From Polaromonas sp. (GTDB lineage: Bacteria > Pseudomonadota > Gammaproteobacteria > Burkholderiales > Burkholderiaceae_C), in contig JABMMH010000105.1 of the NCBI GenBank assembly GCA_013205645.1, positions 1 to 13,461 on the forward strand: a stretch of DNA of 13,461 bases, read 5' to 3'. Below are positions 5,884 to 12,398 of the stretch, in pieces. Below the pieces are notes generated by a model. That model saw nothing but the letters and a program-made list of their open reading frames with translations, did no database searches and was not told where the DNA came from. The first letter of the stretch is position 1. Each line of letters opens with the position of its first letter. The position numbers were made by a program, and so were the translations under genes.

Positions 5884-6938
5884 ACGGCAGTGAGAGCCGC
5901 TCGTTCCAATGGAACCCCGCCAAGGCGGGGTTTTTCGTTACGCTCGTGCTCATTCTGTCCGGCTGCGCGACGCCTCAAGTGAGCCAACTCGCGCGCGACT
6001 TTCCCATCTCAACAAGTGGAACGGCAGGCACAGCCGCAGTTGAGGGTTCCAGTGCGGCGGCGATTCAGCCCAAATTTGCTTTGCCGAAAGTTGCCAGCGT
6101 TCCGGGCGTGCCGTTTTTCCCCCAAGATGATTTTCAGTGCGGCCCCGCCGCATTGGCCATGCTAGCGCAACACGCCGGCGTGAACGTACTGCCCGACGAG
6201 CTGACCGAGCAGGTCTACGTGCCCGGTCGACAAGGCTCTTTTCAGGTCGAAATGCTGACGGCCACCCGGCGCCAAGCGCTGGTCGCGTACACGTTGCAGC
6301 CGCAACTTGAAGACTTGCTGCGCGAGGTTGCCAGTGGCAACCCGGTGCTGGTCTTTCAAAACCTTTCGTTGCAGGTGTACCCGATCTGGCACTACGCCGT
6401 GGTGATTGGTTTTGATCGTGCGCGCAACACGGTCGTGCTGCATTCTGGCGTGACTGAGCGGTTGGAGATGTCGCTGTTCACGTTTGAAAGAACTTGGGCT
6501 CGCGGTGAGCATTGGGCCATGGTGGCCTTGCCGCCAGAGCGTTTGCCTGCCACCGCGCAGGCTGAACGCTTCACGGCTGCAGCGGCCGGGCTGGAAAGGG
6601 TGCAGCCAGCCGCCGCGCAGGTGGCTTATAGGACTGCTCTGAAGGCTTGGCCCGGCCAACGCGCCGCCATGATCGGTTTGGGCAATGCCGCTTATGCCTT
6701 GGGGCAAAAAGAAGAGGCCGCAGCCCGCTTTGAATCAGCTACCCAAGCGCATGCTGACTTTGCCGATGCTTGGAACAATCTGGCACAAGTCCGGCTGGAG
6801 CAGGGGCGTTTGCCAGAGGCTGCCGAAGCGATCAAGCGGGCCGTGCAGATTGGCGGCCCGCGTGCTGAGCGCTACAGCAACTTGCAGGAAAAAATCCTAG
6901 CGAAACTTAAATCGCCAGCGTCAGCGCAGAGACCTTAG
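5880..6938 (+). CDS. PA2778-family lipoprotein: C39-like cysteine peptidase with TPR repeats
   Basis: 352 residues. The N-terminus (R7, K15, then a hydrophobic stretch to LILSGC) is a lipoprotein signal with C29 as the lipidated residue, so the mature protein should be membrane-tethered outside the cytoplasm. There is no Asp at +2, so it may go to the outer membrane. Residues about 72-220 are a C39-like papain-fold peptidase: the nucleophile C87 in DFQCGPAAL, an upstream glutamine (Q82 or Q86) for the oxyanion hole, and H171 in IWHYAVVIG. The usual C39 Asp-Pro after the next strand is replaced by LHSG (187-190). Residues about 245-330 hold at least two TPRs. The start ATG overlaps the previous stop, and an intrinsic-terminator-like hairpin lies within codons 12-18. 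The 3' end overlaps the purM stop by four bases. It resembles the PA2778 family. Proteolytic activity is likely but the target is unknown. Confidence 0.82.
   Translation: MNGSESRSFQWNPAKAGFFVTLVLILSGCATPQVSQLARDFPISTSGTAGTAAVEGSSAAAIQPKFALPKVASVPGVPFFPQDDFQCGPAALAMLAQHAGVNVLPDELTEQVYVPGRQGSFQVEMLTATRRQALVAYTLQPQLEDLLREVASGNPVLVFQNLSLQVYPIWHYAVVIGFDRARNTVVLHSGVTERLEMSLFTFERTWARGEHWAMVALPPERLPATAQAERFTAAAAGLERVQPAAAQVAYRTALKAWPGQRAAMIGLGNAAYALGQKEEAAARFESATQAHADFADAWNNLAQVRLEQGRLPEAAEAIKRAVQIGGPRAERYSNLQEKILAKLKSPASAQRP
5913..5935 (+). terminator. Terminator-like hairpin inside the 5' end of the peptidase gene
   Basis: AACCCCGC (5913-5920), loop CAAG, GCGGGGTT (5925-5932), then a run of five T (5931-5935). 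This meets every visual criterion of a Rho-independent terminator, yet it lies 33-55 nt into the downstream reading frame, encoding residues NPAKAGFF of the signal peptide. It could be the end of the PA2779-like transcript, an attenuator for the peptidase, or both. Confidence 0.7.
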
Positions 6939-7966
6939 CTGACGACGACCGCCGCGCCTTCACCGCGTGCGGCGATCACGCCGATCTCAAAGACTTTCTC
7001 GCCGGCTTCGTGCAGCATTTGCGCGGTGGCTGCGGCGTTGGCGGCGTCGACCACCACCACCATGCCAATGCCGTTGTTGAAGGTGCGGTTCATTTCAAAG
7101 TCGGAGATGGCGGCGGTGTTTTGCAACCAGGCAAACAGCTCGGTTTGTGGCCAGCTGCCTTTGCGCAGATGAGCTGCCATGCCTTCAGGCAACACGCGTG
7201 GAATGTTCTCCAGCAAGCCGCCGCCGGTGATGTGGGCCAGTGCCTTGATCGGATGCGCCGCCAATGCTGCCAGCACGTTTTTAACGTACAGACGCGTCGG
7301 TTCCATCACCGCTTCTTTGAAAGGCTTGCCGTCCAAGGTGGCGGGCAGCTGATCGCCAGCGCGCTCAATGCACTTACGCACCAAGCTAAAACCGTTTGAG
7401 TGCACGCCGCTGGAAGCCAGGCCGAGCACCACATCGCCTGCAGCAATGGTCTGGCCGGTCAAGATTTTGGATTTTTCAACCGCACCGACCGCGAAGCCGG
7501 CCAAGTCGTATTCACCGTCCGGGTACATGCCTGGCATCTCAGCGGTTTCGCCGCCGATCAAGGCGCAACCCGACAACTCGCAACCGCGTGCAATGCCGCC
7601 GACCACCGCTGCGGCGGTGTCAATGTCGAGCTTGCCGCAGGCGAAGTAGTCCAGAAAAAACAGCGGCTCGGCACCTTGGACCAGCACGTCATTGACGCTC
7701 ATGGCCACCAAGTCAATGCCGACGGTGTCGTGCATTTGCCATTCAAACGCCAGCCTTAGCTTGGTGCCCACGCCGTCGGTGCCGCTGACCAGTACGGGTT
7801 CTTTGTAGCGCTTGGGCACTTCAAACAGCGCGCCAAAGCCGCCAATACCGGCCAAAACGCCTTCGCGCATGGTCTTTTTGGCCAAGGGTTTGATGCGTTC
7901 GACCAAGGCGTCGCCTGCGTCGATGTCAACGCCGGCGTCTTTGTAGGAAAGTGGGGATTGGCTCAT
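6935..7966 (-). CDS. purM: Phosphoribosylformylglycinamidine cyclo-ligase (AIR synthetase)
   Basis: Cytoplasmic ATP-dependent enzyme that converts FGAM to aminoimidazole ribonucleotide, the fifth step of purine synthesis. The 343 residues match the family. Recognisable segments in order are LSYKDAGVDIDAGDALVERI (start), the nucleotide-binding loop SGTDGVGTKLRLA (61-73), DLVAMSVNDVLVQGAEPLFFLDYFA, IGGETAEMPGMY (137-148), LASSGVHSNGFSLVRK, and HITGGGLLENIPRVLP, with RTFNNGIGMVVVV near the end. The ATG at 7966 fits the family N-terminus, although no clear Shine-Dalgarno precedes it. Its TAA stop shares bases with the TAG of the converging peptidase gene. It is divergent from hda across a 178-bp spacer that contains a long hairpin, and no other pur gene is adjacent. 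Confidence 0.98.
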   Translation of the reverse strand: MSQSPLSYKDAGVDIDAGDALVERIKPLAKKTMREGVLAGIGGFGALFEVPKRYKEPVLVSGTDGVGTKLRLAFEWQMHDTVGIDLVAMSVNDVLVQGAEPLFFLDYFACGKLDIDTAAAVVGGIARGCELSGCALIGGETAEMPGMYPDGEYDLAGFAVGAVEKSKILTGQTIAAGDVVLGLASSGVHSNGFSLVRKCIERAGDQLPATLDGKPFKEAVMEPTRLYVKNVLAALAAHPIKALAHITGGGLLENIPRVLPEGMAAHLRKGSWPQTELFAWLQNTAAISDFEMNRTFNNGIGMVVVVDAANAAATAQMLHEAGEKVFEIGVIAARGEGAAVVVS

Positions 7967-8044
7967 GCTGATGAAATTGGTTGTCGCCGGCCCGGGTGGC
8001 GGCGTGGCTGTTGGCTAAAGGTCAGGCCCGTTAATTACAGTAAC

Positions 8045-8081
8045 AAGCCCGATAGAATCGAAGACAAGATTCTAAGGGCTT
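8045..8081 (+). promoter_or_regulatory. Interrupted long hairpin/palindrome between purM and hda
   Basis: The outer arms AAGCCC (8045-8050) and GGGCTT (8076-8081) pair. The inner arms TAGAATC (8053-8059) and GATTCTA (8068-8074) pair. The internal mismatch is GA against A, and the loop is the 8-nt GAAGACAA. That makes 13 bp of pairing in 37 nt, placed in the 178-bp divergent spacer. Both inner arms read TAGAAT on their respective strands, so they could be facing -10 elements for hda and purM; no good -35 was found. It could be an operator, a leader hairpin or a promoter. Confidence 0.5.
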
Positions 8082-8144
8082 CCCCTTTTCCGACTTTATG
8101 CCGCTCATACCCTTTTCAAAACGCGCCGCTGCCGCCCGACTGGC

Positions 8145-8831
8145 ATGAAGCAGATTGCATTGGATATTGGCCTGGCTTCAGCGCCATCATTCGACAATTT
8201 CTTCGCCGGTCCGAACGAGGCGGCTCTCAGGCACCTGCAACTCTGGGCAGGCAACAGCCTGCGCTCACCCGTGCCCACCTATTTATGGGGCGAAGCGGGC
8301 AGTGGCAAAAGCCATTTGTTGAAAGCCTTTGCCGAAGTGCTCTGCGAGCAAGGCGCGACGGTTGGCTGGATCGATGCGTCGGTGCTGGATCCACCTGAGT
8401 TTGACGAGCGCTGGGTCGCCGTCCTGATGGACGATTGCCATCTTTATACCGCCGTTCAGCAGCAGGCTGCCTTCAACTGGTTTGTCAACGCCATGAGTGC
8501 GGCCGATGGCCAGCCGCGTTGCGTGCTGGCGGCAGGCGCCTTGCCGCCGGCTGATTTGGCCTTGCGTGAAGACCTGCGCACCCGCCTCGGCTGGGGTCAT
8601 GTGTTTGCGCTGCACGCGCTGACCGACGCCGAGCGCCGCGCCGTGCTGCGCCAAGAAGCCGATGCCCGCGGCATTTTTCTGGGTGACGAGGCGATGGACT
8701 TCATCCTCAGCCGCTTCTCCCGCGACCTCGGCAACCTGATGCAACTGCTAGACCAGCTCGACGGCTACTCCTTACAAACCCAGCGCGCCATCACCATTCC
8801 GCTGATCAAATCGATGCTCGACAACCAATGA
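8145..8831 (+). CDS. hda: DnaA regulatory inactivator Hda
   Basis: AAA+ protein related to DnaA. Bound to the DNA-loaded beta clamp, it stimulates hydrolysis of DnaA-ATP after initiation and so limits re-replication. The 228 residues show the N-terminal clamp-binding stretch QIALDIG (3-9), a Walker A GEAGSGKSH (49-57), a Walker B VAVLMDDCH (91-99), an arginine-finger region LREDLRTRLGWGHVF (140-154) and a sensor-2-like SRFSRDLGNLMQLLDQL (189-205). There is no C-terminal HTH DNA-binding domain, which separates it from DnaA. The ATG at 8145 places the clamp motif at the very N-terminus as in the family. No Shine-Dalgarno is seen. The stop overlaps the next start by ATGA, so it heads a tight hda / HAD / pcnB / folK array. 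Confidence 0.92.
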   Translation: MKQIALDIGLASAPSFDNFFAGPNEAALRHLQLWAGNSLRSPVPTYLWGEAGSGKSHLLKAFAEVLCEQGATVGWIDASVLDPPEFDERWVAVLMDDCHLYTAVQQQAAFNWFVNAMSAADGQPRCVLAAGALPPADLALREDLRTRLGWGHVFALHALTDAERRAVLRQEADARGIFLGDEAMDFILSRFSRDLGNLMQLLDQLDGYSLQTQRAITIPLIKSMLDNQ

Positions 8832-9496
8832 CAAAAGTAGCCCTGTTTGACCTCGACCACACGCTGATCCCGATGGACTCCGACTTCCAGTGGGGCGAGT
8901 TCACGCTGTCTTTGGGCTGGTGCGACAGCACGGAGTTCAAGCTGCGCAACACCGAGTTCTACGAACACTACAAAGCCGGCACCATGGACATTCATGCCTA
9001 TGTGCGGTTCGCCACACTGGCCATGCGCCAGCAGGGTGCGGCCAAGTCGGCCGAGGCGCATGTCGCCTTCATGCAGACGGTGGTGCAAGCGGCCATTCAG
9101 CCGCAAGCGCTGGCGTTGGTGCGAGCCCATCAGGCGGCGGGTGACTTGGTCGTCATCGTCACCGCAACCAACGAATTCGTCACCAGGCCGATTGCCGATG
9201 CGTTTGGTGTGCCCGATCTGATCGCCGTGCAACTGGCCCGCGATGCGGCGGGTGAATTGACCGGTGAGATCGCGGGCGTACCGTCGTTTCGAGAAGGCAA
9301 AGTCACTCGGGTCGAGGCTTGGTTGAAAGATCGCCAGCTTGACTGGCAAAGCACTGAAACGGTTTTTTATTCGGACTCGATCAACGATCTGGCCCTGCTT
9401 GAAAAGGTCACCCATGCGGTGGCCACCAACCCTGACGCGGCCCTGCGGGCTGTCGCCACTGAGCGCCAATGGCGCATACTTGAGCTGTTCACTTAG
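8828..9496 (+). CDS. HAD-IB family phosphatase (SerB/CicA-like)
   Basis: A haloacid-dehalogenase phosphatase of subfamily IB, 222 residues, cytoplasmic. All four catalytic motifs are visible: motif I DLDHTL with nucleophile D8 and acid D10, motif II IVTATN (T112 or T114), motif III lysine in REGKVTR (K158), and motif IV YSDSINDLALL (D183 and D187). Residues about 18-95 between motifs I and II form the helical cap typical of phosphoserine phosphatase-like enzymes. The cap does not point clearly to phosphoserine, so the substrate is unknown. The start overlaps the hda stop (ATGA), and pcnB begins six bases after its TAG. This location between hda and pcnB is common in Burkholderiales, which implies a conserved but undefined link to the neighbours. 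Confidence 0.88.
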   Translation: MTKVALFDLDHTLIPMDSDFQWGEFTLSLGWCDSTEFKLRNTEFYEHYKAGTMDIHAYVRFATLAMRQQGAAKSAEAHVAFMQTVVQAAIQPQALALVRAHQAAGDLVVIVTATNEFVTRPIADAFGVPDLIAVQLARDAAGELTGEIAGVPSFREGKVTRVEAWLKDRQLDWQSTETVFYSDSINDLALLEKVTHAVATNPDAALRAVATERQWRILELFT

Positions 9497-9502
9497 CATT
9501 TC

Positions 9503-11125
9503 ATGATCAAAAAATTCATCGACAAGCTGTTCGGCAAGACTGCCAACACGCCAGCAGGCGCCTCGCGCGCTAAAAAATCGCCTTACGGCAAACGCCTTGA
9601 AGTCGGCCCCAAAGAGCACGGCATTGACCCCGCCTTGGTCGACGAACGCGCCATGGACGTGGTGCGCACGCTCAAAGACGCGGGTTACGAAGCCTATATC
9701 GTCGGCGGCGCCGTGCGTGACTTGCTGGTGGGCCTGCGTCCAAAAGACTTCGACGTTGCGACCAACGCCACCCCAGAACAGGTCAAGCCGCTGTTTCGCC
9801 GGGCCTTCATCATTGGCAGGCGCTTTCGGATTGTTCACGTTATTTACGGCCGCGGCCGCGAGCATGAAGTGATTGAGGTGTCCACCTTCCGTGCCAATCT
9901 CGACAGCAGCCAAGCCGAGCAGGTCGGCGGCAATGAGCGCACCAGCAAGAGCCAACTCGCCGGCATGAAACACGCCGTTGATTCCTCAGGCCGGGTGCTG
10001 CGCGACAACGTTTGGGGCTCGATGGAGCATGACGCCGCGCGCCGTGACTTCACCATCAACGCCATGTATTACGACCCCGAAACACACATCGTGGTCGACT
10101 ACCACAACGGCATTCGCGACTCCAAAAAACGCATTCTGCGCATGATCGGTGACCCGGCCACGCGCTACCGCGAAGACCCAGTTCGGATCATCCGCGCCGT
10201 GCGTTTTTCGGCCAAGCTGAGCGCGTTGGGCTTCAAGTTTGAAGACAAAACCGTGGCGCCGCTGCGCGACATGTGTGCCTTGTTGGCCGACGTGCCGCAG
10301 TCCCGTTTGTTCGACGAAATGCTCAAGCTCTTGCAGACCGGCCATTCGCTGGCCAGCATCGAGCAGCTCAAAGTATTGGGTTTGGGCACTGGCATTTACC
10401 CGCTGCTCGACATCGTGGTTGAGAGCGCCGACGAACCCTTTTTGAAACTGGCACTGCAAGACACCGACCGCCGCGTCGGCGAAGGCAAGCCGGTGGCACC
10501 GAGCTTCTTGCTGGCCTGCGTGCTGTGGACTGATGTGCGCGAAGGCTGGGCCCGCCGTTGCAAGCGCGGTGAACACGTGATGCCGGCGCTGCAAGACGCG
10601 ATTGACGACGCCTTCAACGCCAAGATTGGCGATGTCTCTGGCCGTGGCAAGCTCGGCATCGACATGCGCGAGATCTGGAGCATGCAGCCGCGCTTTGAAA
10701 AGCGCACCGGCAGCTCACCCTATTCGATGTTGGAGCAGCCGCGCTTTCGCGCTGGCTTCGACTTTTTGCGGCTGCGGGCGCAGACCGGCGAGATCGACAC
10801 CGAGTTGTCTGAGTGGTGGGAAAAATTCAGCACCGCCTACGACGACGAGCGTCACGAGATGGTCGAGCAGGTGCGTCTGGCTCAGCAGCAAAAGCCGCAG
10901 ACACCGCGCACGCGTGTCAAGCGAGTCGATGCAGATCGGCCAGCACTAGCCCTTGGCCGTGAGCGAGAAGCTTCAGCCGTTCTGGAGTCCAGCGAAGACC
11001 CAGAACCCGGTGAGATGGGCGATGCCGCACCGGCTAAAAAACGCCGCCGTCGCCGCAAGCCGGTGAATCGCGAGGGCGGTGCCGCCGTGGCCAGCCCGTC
11101 TTCCGACAGCTCGGCTGAACACTGA
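9503..11125 (+). CDS. pcnB: Poly(A) polymerase I
   Basis: Adds 3' poly(A) tails to RNA, promoting decay, and in E. coli influences ColE1-type plasmid copy number through RNA I. It has 540 residues. The class-II nucleotidyltransferase domain starts with VGGAVRDLLVG (67-77) and the metal-binding pair DFD in RPKDFDVATNA (D82, D84). The bacterial PAP signature IIGRRFRIVHVIY (103-115) separates it from CCA-adding enzymes. EHDAARRDFTINAMYYD, YREDPVRIIRAVRFSAKL and the helical neck/body follow. The C-terminal 75 residues or so are low-complexity and contain KKRRRRRK (512-519), a basic RNA-binding tail as in other PcnB proteins. The ATG is six bases after the HAD stop without a strong Shine-Dalgarno, so translation probably depends on coupling. 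Confidence 0.95.
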   Translation: MIKKFIDKLFGKTANTPAGASRAKKSPYGKRLEVGPKEHGIDPALVDERAMDVVRTLKDAGYEAYIVGGAVRDLLVGLRPKDFDVATNATPEQVKPLFRRAFIIGRRFRIVHVIYGRGREHEVIEVSTFRANLDSSQAEQVGGNERTSKSQLAGMKHAVDSSGRVLRDNVWGSMEHDAARRDFTINAMYYDPETHIVVDYHNGIRDSKKRILRMIGDPATRYREDPVRIIRAVRFSAKLSALGFKFEDKTVAPLRDMCALLADVPQSRLFDEMLKLLQTGHSLASIEQLKVLGLGTGIYPLLDIVVESADEPFLKLALQDTDRRVGEGKPVAPSFLLACVLWTDVREGWARRCKRGEHVMPALQDAIDDAFNAKIGDVSGRGKLGIDMREIWSMQPRFEKRTGSSPYSMLEQPRFRAGFDFLRLRAQTGEIDTELSEWWEKFSTAYDDERHEMVEQVRLAQQQKPQTPRTRVKRVDADRPALALGREREASAVLESSEDPEPGEMGDAAPAKKRRRRRKPVNREGGAAVASPSSDSSAEH

Positions 11126-11130
11126 CTCTG

Positions 11131-11135
11131 AAAGG
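11131..11135 (+). promoter_or_regulatory. Shine-Dalgarno setting the folK start
   Basis: AAAGG lies six bases upstream of the ATG at 11142. It supports that start over an in-frame ATG at 11079 inside the pcnB coding region. Confidence 0.6.
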
Positions 11136-11141
11136 TCGGCG

Positions 11142-11642
11142 ATGGCTGAGGTCACGGCGTACATCGCCATTGGCGCGAACTTAGGTGAAGCTCAGCGCAG
11201 CGTGCAGCAGGCCATGCAGGCCTTGGGCCAATTGCCACTGACGCGGTTGTTGGCATGCTCCAGCCTGTACCGCACCGCACCGATTGCCAGCGACCCGTTG
11301 CAACCCCAACCGGCCACCGGCCCGGACTACATCAATGCTGTCGCCGCGATAGCCACCGGCTTGACCGCGCCCGACCTGCTGCTGCATTTGCAAGCCCTGG
11401 AGCTGGCCGCTGGCCGAGAGCGCCCGTACCCCGATGCGCCGCGCACGCTGGACCTCGACATCTTGTTGTACGGTAGCGCTCAGATCAATACAGCCCACTT
11501 GGTGATTCCACATCCGCGCATGGCGCAGCGCGCTTTTGTGCTGGTGCCGCTGGCAGAGATGGCACCGTCGCTGGTGTCTGCTGCGCAGTTGGCAGCAGTC
11601 GCTGATCAGACGATTGAAAAGCTGCTGCCTGCAACTCCCTGA
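11142..11642 (+). CDS. folK: 6-hydroxymethyl-7,8-dihydropterin pyrophosphokinase (HPPK)
   Basis: Transfers pyrophosphate from ATP to hydroxymethyl-dihydropterin in folate synthesis. With the chosen start the protein has 166 residues, close to the family length. It shows the N-terminal strand YIAIGANLGEAQRSVQQAM, the SSLYRTAPI segment (40-48), GPDYINAV (60-67), the ATP-binding RPYPDAPRTLDLDILLYG (94-111) with the metal ligands D104 and D106, and IPHPRMAQRAFVLVPL (122-137). The upstream extension from 11079 lies wholly inside pcnB, looks unlike the family and is rejected because AAAGG precedes 11142. The gap to pcnB is 16 bp, so it is the last gene of the hda-led array. It converges on pdxH with only 10 bp between the stops. 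Confidence 0.95.
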   Translation: MAEVTAYIAIGANLGEAQRSVQQAMQALGQLPLTRLLACSSLYRTAPIASDPLQPQPATGPDYINAVAAIATGLTAPDLLLHLQALELAAGRERPYPDAPRTLDLDILLYGSAQINTAHLVIPHPRMAQRAFVLVPLAEMAPSLVSAAQLAAVADQTIEKLLPATP

Positions 11643-11643
11643 C

Positions 11644-11662
11644 GGCGCCTCCTTAAGGTGCC
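11644..11662. terminator. Weak hairpin across the folK/pdxH junction
   Basis: GGCGCCT (11644-11650) pairs with AGGTGCC (11656-11662) with one G-T wobble and a 5-nt loop that contains the pdxH stop codon. There is no T-run on either side, so this is at best a poor bidirectional terminator. It is listed because it is the only structure in the 10-bp convergent gap. Confidence 0.3.
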
Positions 11663-12300
11663 AGTCGCTCGCGCAACCAGCCGCTGTCTTGCTGCGTATA
11701 TCGCAGACGATCATGCAAGCGGCTGGGCCGACCTTGCCAAAACTCCCAGCGCTCAGGCAGCAGCCGATAGCCGCCCCAGTGCGGTGGCCTGGGTGGTTGC
11801 AGCAAAAACTTGGCCGCGTACTTGGCCGCATTCGCCACCAACACCGCGCGCCCTGAAATCACCTGGCTTTGCGGGCTGGCCCAAGCGCCGATACGCGAGT
11901 CCAGCGGCCGGCTGTTGAAGTAGGCGTCACTCTCTTCCTCCGCTATTTTCTCAACCCGGCCTTCGATGCGCACCACCCGCTCCAGCTCGACCCAATGGAA
12001 CTGCAAAGCCGCCTGCGGATTGGCCGCCAGTTGCTGGCCTTTGCGGCTGTCGTAATTGGTGAACCAGACAATGCCGCGCGAGTCGAGTCCCTTGATCAGC
12101 ACAATCCGCGTCGACGGCCTCTGCTGGCTGTCGACCGTGGCCAAGGTCATGGCGTTCGGTTCAGGCACTTGCGCGCTGATGGCTTGGTCCAGCCATAGAC
12201 TGAACTGTTGCTGCGGGTCAGCGTGCGAGGCGGTTTCATGGAGTTCGGCGCTTTCGTAGCTTTTGCGCAAGTCAGCCAGAGGAGGGGTAGAACGGGTCAT
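11653..12300 (-). CDS. pdxH: Pyridoxamine/pyridoxine 5'-phosphate oxidase
   Basis: FMN-dependent cytoplasmic enzyme that oxidises PNP or PMP to pyridoxal 5'-phosphate. From ATG 12300 it has 215 residues (218 in E. coli). Visible are MTRSTPPLADLRKSYE (substrate-side N-terminal segment), the FMN-binding RIVLIKGLDSRGIVWFTNYDSRKGQQL (65-91), RPLDSRIGAWASPQSQVI (131-148), and the C-terminal signature WEFWQGRPSRLHDR (185-198). An in-frame TTG at 12327 would add nine residues (MNEAVTIVF) unlike the family and is less likely. There is no Shine-Dalgarno before ATG 12300. Instead a perfect palindrome, CACAATTGTG, ends three bases from it. The gene stands alone, convergent with folK and divergent from the iorA-like gene. 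Its product is the cofactor of the argD enzyme in this window, but no regulatory link is implied. Confidence 0.96.
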   Translation of the reverse strand: MTRSTPPLADLRKSYESAELHETASHADPQQQFSLWLDQAISAQVPEPNAMTLATVDSQQRPSTRIVLIKGLDSRGIVWFTNYDSRKGQQLAANPQAALQFHWVELERVVRIEGRVEKIAEEESDAYFNSRPLDSRIGAWASPQSQVISGRAVLVANAAKYAAKFLLQPPRPPHWGGYRLLPERWEFWQGRPSRLHDRLRYTQQDSGWLRERLAP

Positions 12301-12303
12301 GAA

Positions 12304-12313
12304 CACAATTGTG
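12304..12313. repeat. 10-bp palindrome at the pdxH start
   Basis: CACAATTGTG is perfectly self-complementary and ends three bases upstream of the pdxH ATG (minus strand), where a Shine-Dalgarno would be expected. It could be an operator or a chance AT-rich palindrome. Confidence 0.4.
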
Positions 12314-12383
12314 ACCGCTTCATTCAAGCCGGTAACAAAGGCCGGTTAATCCACGGGCCTGTTGTTTGGGACCAAGGCACTTC

Positions 12384-12389
12384 AGGAGG
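12384..12389 (+). promoter_or_regulatory. Consensus Shine-Dalgarno not aligned with the iorA start
   Basis: AGGAGG is a full match to the anti-16S core but sits 50 bp upstream of the iorA-like ATG at 12440. It is correctly spaced (nine bases) from an ATG at 12399 in another frame. An inverted repeat AATGAG / CTCATT (12405-12410, 12417-12422) lies between the two starts. Confidence 0.45.
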
Positions 12390-12398
12390 CCAACGTCT

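Noticed and set aside
8765..9973. A 402-codon minus-strand open frame across hda, the HAD gene and pcnB
   Set aside because: It is antisense to three well-supported genes and has the composition of a shadow frame in GC-rich DNA.
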